A stretch of 34,074 nucleotides of DNA, from positions 1 through 34,074 of the IMG/VR virus record IMGVR_UViG_3300042879_001010. One strand, 5' to 3'. Source of the stretch: a virus. The notes below the pieces were generated by a model. It was not told the origin of the DNA. It saw only the letters and a list, made by a program, of their open reading frames with translations, and did no database searches. Numbering within the stretch: the first letter of the stretch is position 1; each line of letters begins with the position of its first letter. Below, one piece after another: positions 15,448 to 20,606 of the stretch. The translations under genes were made by a program, and so were the position numbers.

Positions 15448-16009
15448 TGAGAGCCTCCACCAAAAGGTTTTCTTGCTTTTCAGTCAAATGGAACTCTGAC
15501 CGAAGTTTGTCTGTCGTGTATTTACCTGCTTTGATTGCTTCCACCGCTTTTGCGAACCGAGCATCAGAGATTGGAGGAATGACCTCATGGGTCTGTGTCT
15601 CGGTATCGCTATGTGACTCTGTGGGGATTGAGAATGCCTGGAAGCAAGCGTATTTATAGGCTGCTGACATTGCTTTGTTTGTCCCCTTATCCCCCGAGTC
15701 CATTGCTTCGCCGAAGGTCTTTACAACGTGCTTAGACCCGTCCTCCGAGGCAACAAAGTCAAACTCGACCTCGACAGTTGTGTAAAACAACGCACCACCT
15801 TGCTTGGAGACACGCTCTACACATTCCCTAGAGAGAACTCGAGGCAGGATACACAGCCCATGCTTAGAAAGGAGAGGGGCAACTGTGTTGTATACATCGT
15901 CTATCCCCCGGAAGTTGTACCCGGTTCCCTGGGTATTGCGTCTGTCTTTGGTGATCCCCAGGGTTGCCAGTTCGCTTTGGACTTTGTTGATTGCTTGATA
16001 GATTTTCAT
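15440..16009 (-). CDS. erf: ERF-family single-strand annealing protein
   Basis: This 189-residue protein carries the ERF superfamily core. It starts KIYQAINKVQSELATLGITK, followed by NTQGTGYNFRGIDDVYNTVA, with PLLSKHGLCILP, a beta region, and GEAMDSGDKGTNKAMSAAYKYACFQAFSIP. ERF proteins form rings and anneal complementary single strands in RecA-independent recombination, which in P22 circularises the incoming genome. The C-terminal tail is helical. The ribosome site is weak (GGGA), so coupling to the small membrane-protein gene upstream may matter. The role fits a genome with terminal redundancy. Confidence 0.88.
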   Translation of the reverse strand: MKIYQAINKVQSELATLGITKDRRNTQGTGYNFRGIDDVYNTVAPLLSKHGLCILPRVLSRECVERVSKQGGALFYTTVEVEFDFVASEDGSKHVVKTFGEAMDSGDKGTNKAMSAAYKYACFQAFSIPTESHSDTETQTHEVIPPISDARFAKAVEAIKAGKYTTDKLRSEFHLTEKQENLLVEALSA

Positions 16010-16051
16010 GCTGTTCCCATTGTTGATATGTTTGCCAGAATTGAATTTCGC

Positions 16052-16231
16052 TCATGACCACCAGACCACAAGCAAGGTCGCCAGTGCGATGCCGATCAGG
16101 ACTGCTGTGAGAACGTCTGCGTAACGCTCCCATGGTTCTGTGCGGTATCCCATAGACCTAGCGGTTGTGTACCCAGGTGTCCAGTGGCACTCATTCATTG
16201 TGCGCGGGGTCTTTATGTGAGAGGGTTTCAT
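16052..16231 (-). CDS. Small tail-anchored membrane protein of the early leftward operon
   Basis: This 59-residue ORF has a soluble N-terminus (NECHWTPGYTTARSMGYR, then TEPWERYADV) and a hydrophobic C-terminal helix of about 19 residues (TAVLIGIALATLLVVWW). TAAGGA lies 6 bases before the ATG, and the stop is 42 bases before the ERF start. It is the first well-supported gene of the leftward operon; its ATG overlaps the stop of a possible 19-codon leader. I recall similar short membrane proteins in phages of Burkholderiales, but cannot name a function. Confidence 0.65.
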   Translation of the reverse strand: MKPSHIKTPRTMNECHWTPGYTTARSMGYRTEPWERYADVLTAVLIGIALATLLVVWWS

Positions 16232-16287
16232 GTGCTTTCCTTAGTTGAGGGATGTTCATTGTGCGCCGAAAAGATATGCCATTCCAT
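16228..16287 (-). CDS. Possible 19-residue leader peptide starting in the palindrome
   Basis: An ATG on the last base of the TAGGG-N5-CCCTA palindrome, read leftward, opens a frame of 19 residues (MEWHIFSAHNEHPSTKEST). Its TGA overlaps the start of the small membrane-protein gene (ATGA). The exact fit suggests translational coupling. Its expression is unproven and the only support is the arrangement, which recurs at two other copies of the palindrome. Confidence 0.3.
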   Translation of the reverse strand: MEWHIFSAHNEHPSTKEST

Positions 16288-16301
16288 AGGGGTTTTCCCT
16301 A
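16287..16301. promoter_or_regulatory. TAGGG-N5-CCCTA palindrome in the divergent early control region
   Basis: TAGGG GTTTT CCCTA lies between the leftward recombination operon and the rightward early genes (gap 16288-16336). Read leftward it is TAGGG-AAAAC-CCCTA followed by TGGA, matching 17 of 19 positions of the copies at 18214 and 19705. It could be an operator for a divergent promoter or, in RNA, a hairpin hiding a ribosome site. No convincing -35/-10 pair was identified around it. Confidence 0.55.
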
Positions 16302-16336
16302 GTGTTGCAAAATGGTTTTTGTTGTACGCTTGTGTT

Positions 16337-16516
16337 ATGAACACTGAACAATCTGAAAACGAAGCAGCCGATGCGTTGATTGACTATTCATTCACGATGG
16401 TCAAGCACTACACCGACCACCCTGGTGACATTGACGCTGCGATGGTGGCGCTCCTCGCAAGAGCGTTGGAGAAGATTCTTAATAAGGAGGTAAGTATTCG
16501 TGGCTTCTATTTATGA
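16337..16516 (+). CDS. Small acidic hypothetical protein, first rightward early gene
   Basis: This is a 59-residue helical protein (NTEQSENEAADALIDYSFTM, then a segment with DIDAAMVALLARALEKILNK). No Shine-Dalgarno sequence is visible before the ATG at 16337. The first ATG after the divergent control region is chosen over a longer frame that would run back through it. The 3' end overlaps the next gene by 17 bases and supplies its AAGGAGG ribosome site. No family was recognised. Confidence 0.5.
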   Translation: MNTEQSENEAADALIDYSFTMVKHYTDHPGDIDAAMVALLARALEKILNKEVSIRGFYL

Positions 16517-16865
16517 AAATTTTTATCTTGAGCAAGTTAAAAAGGGGACTCAAAACGATGCGACTATTGCCGAGCGATTCAGGAAAAAATTTCCCAAAGG
16601 GGATGTTAGCAAGACGAGACAATCACTGCTAAACAAGGGGCTGATTGTGGTCATCAGGCGAGAGCAAAGGAATGGTAGGACGTATTCTTTTTATGACATC
16701 CCCAGAGAGCTGAAAGAGCAATCTACTCACTGGGAAGATGGAACTAAGAAATCCATCGGAAATGCTTTTGACTGGCGATCATTTGCCAAAGGCATCATGA
16801 CCCAGCAAAATACCCTCGTGCCAGTAGCTGCACCACACAGAATCACCGTTTACTCAAGAGCATGA
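16500..16865 (+). CDS. Probable winged-helix DNA-binding protein
   Basis: This 121-residue protein starts with GTG, with AAGGAGG 9 bases upstream. Residues of about 18-62 look like a winged-helix: TQNDATIAERFRKKFPKGD, then VSKTRQSLLNKGLIVVIRRE, then GRTYSFYDI as the wing. The C-terminal part is basic and less structured. Being the second gene of the rightward early cluster, it may regulate early transcription or join the replication proteins downstream. The fold is inferred from the pattern of helices and wing; the DNA target is unknown. Confidence 0.6.
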   Translation: MASIYENFYLEQVKKGTQNDATIAERFRKKFPKGDVSKTRQSLLNKGLIVVIRREQRNGRTYSFYDIPRELKEQSTHWEDGTKKSIGNAFDWRSFAKGIMTQQNTLVPVAAPHRITVYSRA

Positions 16866-17104
16866 AGTCAGGATCAGAAGGCCAATGTTTAGGTAAGTTC
16901 AAGTACCAGACATTTGACTTAGCGAATATGGTTGCCAAGCGGAACAAGGATTCCACTTATCAGCCATACCACTGCCCACATTGTGGGTCTTTTCACATTG
17001 GGAATAGTCCCAAGAAACTCAAAGGAGACAGGAATGTTCGGATTCAAGAAGATGACCCAGATGGACAAGTTGCGTTCTTTGCTACAAAGAAAAGGCGGCG
17101 TTAA
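16862..17104 (+). CDS. Small zinc-knuckle protein
   Basis: This 80-residue protein has YHCPHCGSFHIGN (Cys38, Cys41, His45) after a helix (KYQTFDLANMVAKRNKD). The layout of basic helix, then CPHCG.(F/Y)H(I/V)GN, is common in short phage proteins of unknown function that probably bind nucleic acid. The C-terminus is basic (TKKRRR). The start is coupled to the previous stop (ATGA). The last 71 bases overlap the next gene in another frame. Confidence 0.6.
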   Translation: MKSGSEGQCLGKFKYQTFDLANMVAKRNKDSTYQPYHCPHCGSFHIGNSPKKLKGDRNVRIQEDDPDGQVAFFATKKRRR

Positions 17105-17249
17105 GTCCTGGGAGATCGTAAAAGCCCTCCCTAGTGTATCTCCTCACCGCAGACTAAGCGATCTCAAGGAGCAGGGCTGGACGATTACTTTCAAGATGTG
17201 CCCAGACAACAAGACGAAGATTTACTTTGGAAAGCCGCCGAAAAAATGA
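17034..17249 (+). CDS. Small winged-helix / helix-turn-helix protein
   Basis: This 71-residue protein has the core MDKLRSLLQRKGGVKSWEIV, then VSPHRRLSDLKEQGWTITFK, a compact winged helix of a type frequent in phages and often placed next to replication genes. AAGGAG is well spaced from the ATG at 17034. Downstream ATGs at 17052 and 17061 are alternatives that shorten the overlap with the zinc-knuckle gene. The stop overlaps the next start (ATGA), so it is probably co-translated with the replication protein that follows. Confidence 0.65.
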   Translation: MFGFKKMTQMDKLRSLLQRKGGVKSWEIVKALPSVSPHRRLSDLKEQGWTITFKMCPDNKTKIYFGKPPKK

Positions 17250-17650
17250 ATGATTTGTTTGAGTCAGGGTTTGATCGGTTTTGGGCGGCATGGCCTAAGA
17301 GCATCCGAAAGGGTGGCAAATCCGCTTGCAAGGCAAGGTGGGCAAAGGGCTATTACGAGACTTGTGCCGATCAGATCATCAAGCACGTTGAGTGGATGAA
17401 AACCACAGACCAGTGGCGTAAGGATGGAGGGGCGTTTATCCCTGCACCATTGGTCTACTTGAACCAACAAAGATGGGATGGGGCTGAGATTCCTGAATCC
17501 TTTGGTGTTCCAGTTGCACAACAAATTGATCCTGCTTTGGTAAAAATCCACCAGGACAGGGCAAAAGCAGTAGCCATGCCAGAAGAAATCCGTAAAAAAT
17601 TTATGGAGTTGCGTAAAAAACCTGTTGCAAGCCAGCAAAACCTGTGTTAA
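17246..17650 (+). CDS. Replication-initiation-like protein (replisome recruitment domain)
   Basis: This 134-residue protein resembles the C-terminal module of phage replication proteins. It has FDRFWAAWPKSIRKGGKSAC at residues 9-28, an Ala/Lys-rich helix, IIKHVEWMKTTDQWRKDGG, and FIPAPLVYLNQQRWDGAE. In related proteins the FIP.P..(Y/W)LN..RW element follows an origin-binding winged helix. Here that helix may be the separate 71-residue protein encoded just upstream, as if a two-domain initiator were split into two coupled genes. No helicase or primase gene is present, so recruitment of the host helicase is the likely role. A strongly structured region begins immediately at the stop. Confidence 0.65.
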   Translation: MNDLFESGFDRFWAAWPKSIRKGGKSACKARWAKGYYETCADQIIKHVEWMKTTDQWRKDGGAFIPAPLVYLNQQRWDGAEIPESFGVPVAQQIDPALVKIHQDRAKAVAMPEEIRKKFMELRKKPVASQQNLC

Positions 17651-17653
17651 TCT
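17625..17653 (+). promoter_or_regulatory. Weak candidate promoter for the structured RNA
   Basis: TTGCAA (17625-17630) and TAATCT (17648-17653) are separated by 17 bases and would start transcription near 17660. Matches to consensus are modest (4/6 and 3/6). The RNA could equally be the 3' part of the early-operon transcript. Confidence 0.3.
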
Positions 17654-17812
17654 CACGCTGTCAGATGTGGCAGTCTGGCAGTGAGAGATTCCGAACCCCA
17701 GTCTATTTAGGTGGGGCTTGTGTAGTTTCAGACAAGACTCTTGGAGTCTCTCACTTGCCTGATTCTGCCCACGCCAAGGGCCATGCCCCTCCTAAGTTGA
17801 CTGGGGTTTTTT
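17649..17812 (+). ncRNA. Candidate structured RNA with intrinsic terminator
   Basis: Several helices can be read directly. (1) AATCTCACG CTGTCAGA (17649-17665) pairs with TCTGGCAG TGAGAGATT (17674-17690) through 17 positions with one A-A mismatch and an 8-base loop. (2) CCCCAGTC (17696-17703) pairs with GACTGGGG (17799-17806). (3) Stacked inside it, TTAGG-T-GGGGC (17707-17717) pairs with GCCCC-T-CCTAA (17785-17795). (4) Inside that, TTGT/ACAA (17718-17735) and AGACTC/GAGTCT (17735-17749) form small hairpins. Six Ts follow helix 2. GTGAGAGA (17681-17688) can instead pair perfectly with TCTCTCAC (17747-17754), which would open helix 1 and the last hairpin, so a switch is conceivable. No protein frame of substance is seen. 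No known RNA family was recognised. Confidence 0.65.
17785..17812 (+). terminator. Intrinsic terminator closing the structured RNA
   Basis: The 3' arms GCCCC-T-CCTAA and GACTGGGG pair with 17696-17717 and are followed directly by TTTTTT (17807-17812). It would end the early transcript that includes the replication-like protein, or a separate small RNA. The hairpin is unusual in enclosing about 67 bases that contain further helices. Confidence 0.65.
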
Positions 17813-18027
17813 CTTTGGCTGACCCGCACGACTCCGGTTAGTCATGGGCCTGAATGGGCTGCAAGTCAGAATACACCGCACCAGTTACACCCGCTGGCTA
17901 AACGCGATCCAACTTGGTTGAGGTATGGATAGTCCCGTTGGTAACTCAGGTGGAAAGCTAGGCCAACGTGGGAAGCGAATCAACCCGTCTAGCGCACTTG
18001 GTCTTTTTGTGATTTTGATTGACCTTT

Positions 18028-18042
18028 TAGGGTAAATCCTCA
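18028..18042 (+). promoter_or_regulatory. Degenerate copy of the TAGGG palindrome
   Basis: TAGGG TAAAT CCTCA keeps the left arm and spacer of the intact copies at 18214 and 19705, but the right arm is altered and no ATG follows directly. It may be a decayed or weaker binding site. Confidence 0.4.
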
Positions 18043-18061
18043 TAGAAAGATGGAGCAGGTA

Positions 18062-18083
18062 GGATAAGAATCCCATCTTATCC
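18062..18083. repeat. Perfect 8-bp inverted repeat
   Basis: GGATAAGA and TCTTATCC flank the six bases ATCCCA. No T-run follows, so a terminator is unlikely. It sits 15 bases before a short gene without a Shine-Dalgarno sequence and may be an operator or an RNA element controlling that cluster. Confidence 0.55.
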
Positions 18084-18098
18084 ACCCTAGCCAGAACT

Positions 18099-18221
18099 AT
18101 GTCAAAACAAATCATGACTTACTTTGAAGCAAAGACAATCCTTGACCGGCTCAAAGAAGGTTGGAGTTATCCAGCGCACATTGTTGACCAGGCTTTGAGA
18201 TTAACTGGAGACTTAGGGTAA
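18099..18221 (+). CDS. 40-residue hypothetical protein
   Basis: The predicted peptide is mostly two helices (MTYFEAKTILDRLKEGW, then IVDQALRLTGDLG). I recall short proteins of this style in phages of Burkholderiales, with no known function. The ATG at 18099 lacks a Shine-Dalgarno sequence and an in-frame ATG at 18114 is an alternative. Its last codons, Leu-Gly-TAA, fall inside the palindrome at 18214-18228, whose final base is the first base of the next ATG. Confidence 0.5.
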   Translation: MSKQIMTYFEAKTILDRLKEGWSYPAHIVDQALRLTGDLG

Positions 18222-18228
18222 ATCCCTA
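18214..18228 (+). promoter_or_regulatory. TAGGG-N5-CCCTA palindrome joining two genes
   Basis: TAGGG TAAAT CCCTA has perfect 5-base arms. The stop TAA of the upstream gene occupies the loop, and the ATG of the next gene starts on the last base. AGGG lies at Shine-Dalgarno distance (9 bases) from that ATG and would be masked if the arms pair in RNA, so translation of the upstream gene could open it. A protein-binding DNA operator is the alternative. Confidence 0.6.
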
Positions 18229-18437
18229 TGGATACAAACCAAGGAATAAATAAACTCTCGGACAGACAACTACTGGAGTTGTCCGAAGCCAGGGTGCTTT
18301 ATTCCACTTACGTTTTGACAAAGAAAAAGGTCATGACACACCAGAGGATTGAGCATCTTGAGAAGCTCTACGGCAAGGGAAGTGTTGACCGGATTCTTCG
18401 TTACATGAAAGGACTACAAGATGGAACTATCGATTGA
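18228..18437 (+). CDS. Hypothetical helical protein
   Basis: This is a 69-residue, charged, helix-rich protein (NKLSDRQLLELSEARVLYST, then KVMTHQRIEHLEKLYGKGSV). No family was recognised. Its start codon is the last base of the palindrome plus TG, and it follows the preceding short gene by 6 bases, so expression is probably coupled. It overlaps the next gene by 17 bases. Confidence 0.6.
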   Translation: MDTNQGINKLSDRQLLELSEARVLYSTYVLTKKKVMTHQRIEHLEKLYGKGSVDRILRYMKGLQDGTID

Positions 18438-18648
18438 TGTTGAGATTGAAGATGAGACCGCAACCCTGATTGCTGATTTCTGGGAAGATGATGGGTTTAT
18501 CGTGACAGACATCATGTCCGGGCGAATCAAGATCATCTGGAAGAATCTGGATGTCTCCCCTTTGATGAGCAAAGAACAATGGAATTTAATCGCTCGTCAA
18601 CTGGATGAGAAGCAACCCGAGTTAATTGAAATGTTCATGGATGCCTAA
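18421..18648 (+). CDS. Hypothetical acidic protein
   Basis: This 75-residue protein is notably acidic. It has a beta-like first half (MELSIDVEIEDETATLIADF, then GFIVTDIMSGRIKIIW) and a helical end (KEQWNLIARQLDEKQPELIE). AAAGGA precedes the ATG, and the stop overlaps the RusA start by one base. Placed directly before RusA and NinB, it may belong to the same recombination group, but no family was recognised. Confidence 0.65.
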   Translation: MELSIDVEIEDETATLIADFWEDDGFIVTDIMSGRIKIIWKNLDVSPLMSKEQWNLIARQLDEKQPELIEMFMDA

Positions 18649-19061
18649 TGTTCCAAGTCATTTTCAATGTGTATGGTGACCCCGTACCCAAGAAGCGCCC
18701 CAGGTTCACCAAAACAGGCCGAACCTACACGCCTAAAGAAACGATGACCTATGAAGCCGAGGTCGCAAAGATGGCTAAGTCAGCGATGGGCAGCACAGAC
18801 CCCTTAGAAACGCCCGTAGGAGCGTTTATTTACATCAACTATGCCATACCCCCAAGCTACTCAAAAAAACGCCGGGAAGCCTGTTTAAACCGATCTGAAA
18901 GGCCAAAGCGCCATGACATCGATAACGTGGCAAAAGCAGTCCTGGATGCTTGTAATGGAATAGTCTACAAAGATGATGTGCAGGTTGTTTCGCTCCATGT
19001 AACTAAGAGGTATGACACTGTTGCATCTGTCCATGTTCTTTTTAGGGAAGAACTGGAGTGA
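18648..19061 (+). CDS. rusA: RusA-type Holliday junction resolvase
   Basis: This 137-residue endonuclease has the RusA signature: PKRHDIDNVAKAVLDACNGI, then VYKDDVQVV. Asp90, Asp92 and Asp100 with Asp109/110 supply the acidic metal-binding cluster. The N-terminus VYGDPVPKKRPRFTKTGRTY is also typical. RusA dimers cut four-way junctions made during recombination and resolve branched DNA before packaging. It follows the acidic hypothetical gene directly and is coupled to NinB by a GTGA overlap. Confidence 0.93.
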   Translation: MFQVIFNVYGDPVPKKRPRFTKTGRTYTPKETMTYEAEVAKMAKSAMGSTDPLETPVGAFIYINYAIPPSYSKKRREACLNRSERPKRHDIDNVAKAVLDACNGIVYKDDVQVVSLHVTKRYDTVASVHVLFREELE

Positions 19062-19465
19062 AGATCAAACTTCACAGTGCCCAGCAGGGTCATGCGGAGA
19101 TTCTGAGGGTATGGCCTGAAATCAAGAATGCACTGATGGCTGGTCACAAGTTAGAGATAGAGATCAGGCGGGAGTCTAAAAGCCGAGACCAGGAGGAGAT
19201 GTATCACGCCCTGATTAACACCATTGCCAAGCAAGCCAGTCACCTGGGGGCGAAATGGAGCGCCGAGGACTGGAAGCGGTTTCTTGTGTGGCAGTTCTCA
19301 AAAGAAAATGGGGCAGACACTGGCAGGCTGGTTCCCAGTCTTGACGGGACAGGAATCGTCCAGTTAGGTCTACAGACAAGGAAATTCACAAAGGACGAAG
19401 CCAGCCAGTTTACTGAATGGCTCATTGCCTGGGCAACAGAAAATGGGGTGAATGTTGAACAATAA
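19058..19465 (+). CDS. ninB: NinB-like recombination mediator
   Basis: This 135-residue protein resembles lambda NinB (Orf), a recombination mediator that acts with SSB and can replace RecFOR functions. Recognisable parts are AGHKLEIEIRRESKSRDQEE, then MYHALINTIAKQA, the WSAEDWKRFLVWQF segment, and the ending TRKFTKDEASQFTEWLIAW. The start is GTG at 19058 overlapping the RusA stop. The neighbours RusA and an HNH protein mirror the nin region of lambdoid phages. Confidence 0.85.
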   Translation: MKIKLHSAQQGHAEILRVWPEIKNALMAGHKLEIEIRRESKSRDQEEMYHALINTIAKQASHLGAKWSAEDWKRFLVWQFSKENGADTGRLVPSLDGTGIVQLGLQTRKFTKDEASQFTEWLIAWATENGVNVEQ

Positions 19466-19712
19466 GTTGAATCAAAAGGAGCGAATCCACCTGGCAAGGG
19501 TGAAGGAGCTGCCCTGTTCTGTGTGTGATTCAAAAGAAGGATCAGAGGCTCATCATGTTGTTCAGGGACTGCAATACACCTGCATTGCTCTATGTCCTGA
19601 TTGCCACAGGGGGTCTTTCAACGGGATACATGGACAAAAGAGGATGTGGTCTGTCATGAAGATGACGGAGATGGATGCGCTCAATGTCACTTTGATGCGT
19701 CTATTAGGGTAA
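19452..19712 (+). CDS. HNH / treble-clef nuclease-like protein (Ref-like)
   Basis: This 86-residue protein has a zinc-binding frame: CSVC (Cys22, Cys25), EAHHV (His34, His35), then ALCPDCHRG (Cys48, Cys51, His52) and NGIHG (Asn57, His60). This order is that of HNH nucleases and resembles the core of the P1 Ref family or NinG-type proteins that sit beside NinB. Its likely role is nicking or cutting during recombination. The 3' end, Leu-Leu-Gly-TAA, falls inside the palindrome at 19705-19719. Assignment to Ref rather than another HNH family is tentative. Confidence 0.7.
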   Translation: MLNNKLNQKERIHLARVKELPCSVCDSKEGSEAHHVVQGLQYTCIALCPDCHRGSFNGIHGQKRMWSVMKMTEMDALNVTLMRLLG

Positions 19713-19719
19713 GTCCCTA
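19705..19719 (+). promoter_or_regulatory. TAGGG-N5-CCCTA palindrome after the HNH gene
   Basis: TAGGG TAAGT CCCTA followed by TGGATA. A 22-base stretch is identical to that around 18214 except at one base. The upstream stop is again in the loop. The ATG at 19719 opens a 33-codon frame (19719-19820) that overlaps the next gene and may be a leader or a decayed gene. Confidence 0.6.
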
Positions 19720-19773
19720 TGGATAATTCTGTGGACAATCGCATAATTGAACCATCAACAACGAGGAAGCGTA

Positions 19774-19968
19774 ATGAACCAAAGACTTTTAGCAGATCGT
19801 CCCTGGATCAAATTCATTGATGACGAAAGGGACATAGGCAACAGTCTCATCGTCACACTCAAAGATGGCTGGCGATTTAAAGATGGCGACAAAGAGGGTG
19901 TCCGTGGGTTCGACACAATGTCAGAACTCAAAGCCGATACCAAGAAATCCAACGTAGAACAGTATTGA
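19774..19968 (+). CDS. Small hypothetical protein
   Basis: This is a 64-residue protein with a beta-rich core (RPWIKFIDDERDIGNSLIVT, then LKDGWRFKDGD). The ATG at 19774 is chosen over a TTG at 19747 because GAGGAAG lies just upstream of it. No family was recognised. It belongs to a run of short early genes with tight spacing. Confidence 0.6.
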   Translation: MNQRLLADRPWIKFIDDERDIGNSLIVTLKDGWRFKDGDKEGVRGFDTMSELKADTKKSNVEQY

Positions 19969-19982
19969 ACCAAGGAACTGTA

Positions 19983-20171
19983 ATGAACCAATTTATGACC
20001 CTCACCGAAAACAGGAAAGCGCCAGTTGTGGTTATTTACACAACAAAAAATGACCTGGTGGATTCTTTTCTTGTTTACTACAGAAGTCAGGACATCACCA
20101 GTGTTCTTCACGAGAACGATCTGAGAGAGATCGAAATCCAATGCGATATGCACTACCAGGAGCAACCATGA
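19983..20171 (+). CDS. Small hypothetical protein
   Basis: This is a 62-residue alpha/beta protein (NRKAPVVVIYTTKNDLVDSF, then LVYYRSQDITSVLHENDLRE). AAGGA sits 6 bases before the ATG at 19983; a TTG at 19965 would give 6 more residues. The stop is coupled to the next gene (ATGA). No function was recognised. Confidence 0.6.
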   Translation: MNQFMTLTENRKAPVVVIYTTKNDLVDSFLVYYRSQDITSVLHENDLREIEIQCDMHYQEQP

Positions 20172-20368
20172 AAGCTATTTTTCTCGCACTCATCATTGCC
20201 GCCAACCTTGCGCCGAGCATTGCGCTGGCAAGGGCCGGGACGCTTGTTCGTTGTGACTTTGTGACCACCGCTCAGGGAGCAAGGTACATCGGGACGTATT
20301 GTGTTGATTTTCAGTGTTCATACACCACGACCCGCATCTTCACTTCCTACTGTCCTTACAGCATATGA
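20168..20368 (+). CDS. Small exported protein with four cysteines
   Basis: This 66-residue product has a classical signal peptide (MKAIFLALIIAANLAPSIAL, then ARA) with probable cleavage after residue 23. The mature part is about 43 residues and contains four cysteines (VRCDF, TYCVD, QCSY, YCPY), suitable for two disulphides in the periplasm. AGGAG lies 5 bases before the ATG, which overlaps the previous stop. It is an early-region gene encoding an exported protein, perhaps acting on the host envelope or blocking superinfection; no homologue was recognised. Confidence 0.6.
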   Translation: MKAIFLALIIAANLAPSIALARAGTLVRCDFVTTAQGARYIGTYCVDFQCSYTTTRIFTSYCPYSI

Positions 20369-20399
20369 ACAGAGCCGCCATCCGAGCAAGGGGACAGAC

Positions 20400-20606
20400 A
20401 TGAGTGACTGCCCACAATGTGAGTACCACAAGAACCGCGCCGCCAGATGGAGGGCCGAAGCCTACCGGCAGGCCGGTCACGATGTGATCGAGTTGCCTTG
20501 GGTGGGCCTGACGCATAGGGAGTTCCAACAAGTGACGGAAGGTCTTGAAGATTTGGAAGACTGCTGGATTGCTATCGAAGCCAAACTCAAGGAGAAGAAT
20601 GGATGA
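20400..20606 (+). CDS. Hypothetical protein with CxxC motif
   Basis: This 68-residue protein begins SDCPQCEYHKNRAARWRAEA, a CxxC followed by a basic helix, then a second helix (LTHREFQQVTEGLEDLEDCW) and a Lys-rich end. Metal binding through the two N-terminal cysteines is possible. GGGG lies near the ATG at 20400; a longer frame exists upstream but lacks a ribosome site. The stop overlaps the next start. Confidence 0.55.
   Translation: MSDCPQCEYHKNRAARWRAEAYRQAGHDVIELPWVGLTHREFQQVTEGLEDLEDCWIAIEAKLKEKNG

Larger units (their letters stand above)
17814..18098 (+). other. Region without a convincing gene, with several dyads
   Basis: No convincing coding frame is seen here. Short complementary segments occur: AGTTAC (17883-17888) with GTAACT (17941-17946), GCTAG (17957-17961) with CTAGC (17989-17993), and the hairpin at 18062-18083. 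A 36-codon frame (17925-18035) ends in Leu-Gly-TAA inside the degenerate palindrome, but its GAGG lies directly on the ATG. Together with the preceding RNA this makes 448 bases lacking a well-supported protein gene, unusual in a genome where genes otherwise overlap. It could hold an origin, regulatory RNA or promoters. Confidence 0.4.

Noticed and set aside
15864-16133. Leftward 89-codon frame overlapping the ERF start, containing a possible ATG-coupled 63-codon version
   Set aside because: It lies in another frame across well-supported ERF and membrane-protein genes, is low in hydrophobic residues and has no family-like pattern; best seen as a shadow.
17920-18000. tRNA-like stretch with TAACTCAGGTGG and a GCGAATC segment
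   Set aside because: A tRNA cloverleaf could not be formed: the acceptor arms do not pair and the T-arm loop is the wrong size.
17925-18035. 36-codon frame ending Leu-Gly-TAA in the degenerate palindrome
   Set aside because: The only ribosome-like site touches the ATG, and the composition is not protein-like. It may be a relic, so it is mentioned only in the noncoding-region entry.
17885-18115. Leftward 76-codon frame in the noncoding region
   Set aside because: No ribosome site, opposite direction to the neighbouring early genes, and it runs through several dyads; probably chance.
19719-19820. 33-codon frame starting on the palindrome after the HNH gene
   Set aside because: It overlaps the next gene, which has its own good ribosome site, and has no recognisable features; kept only as part of the palindrome finding.
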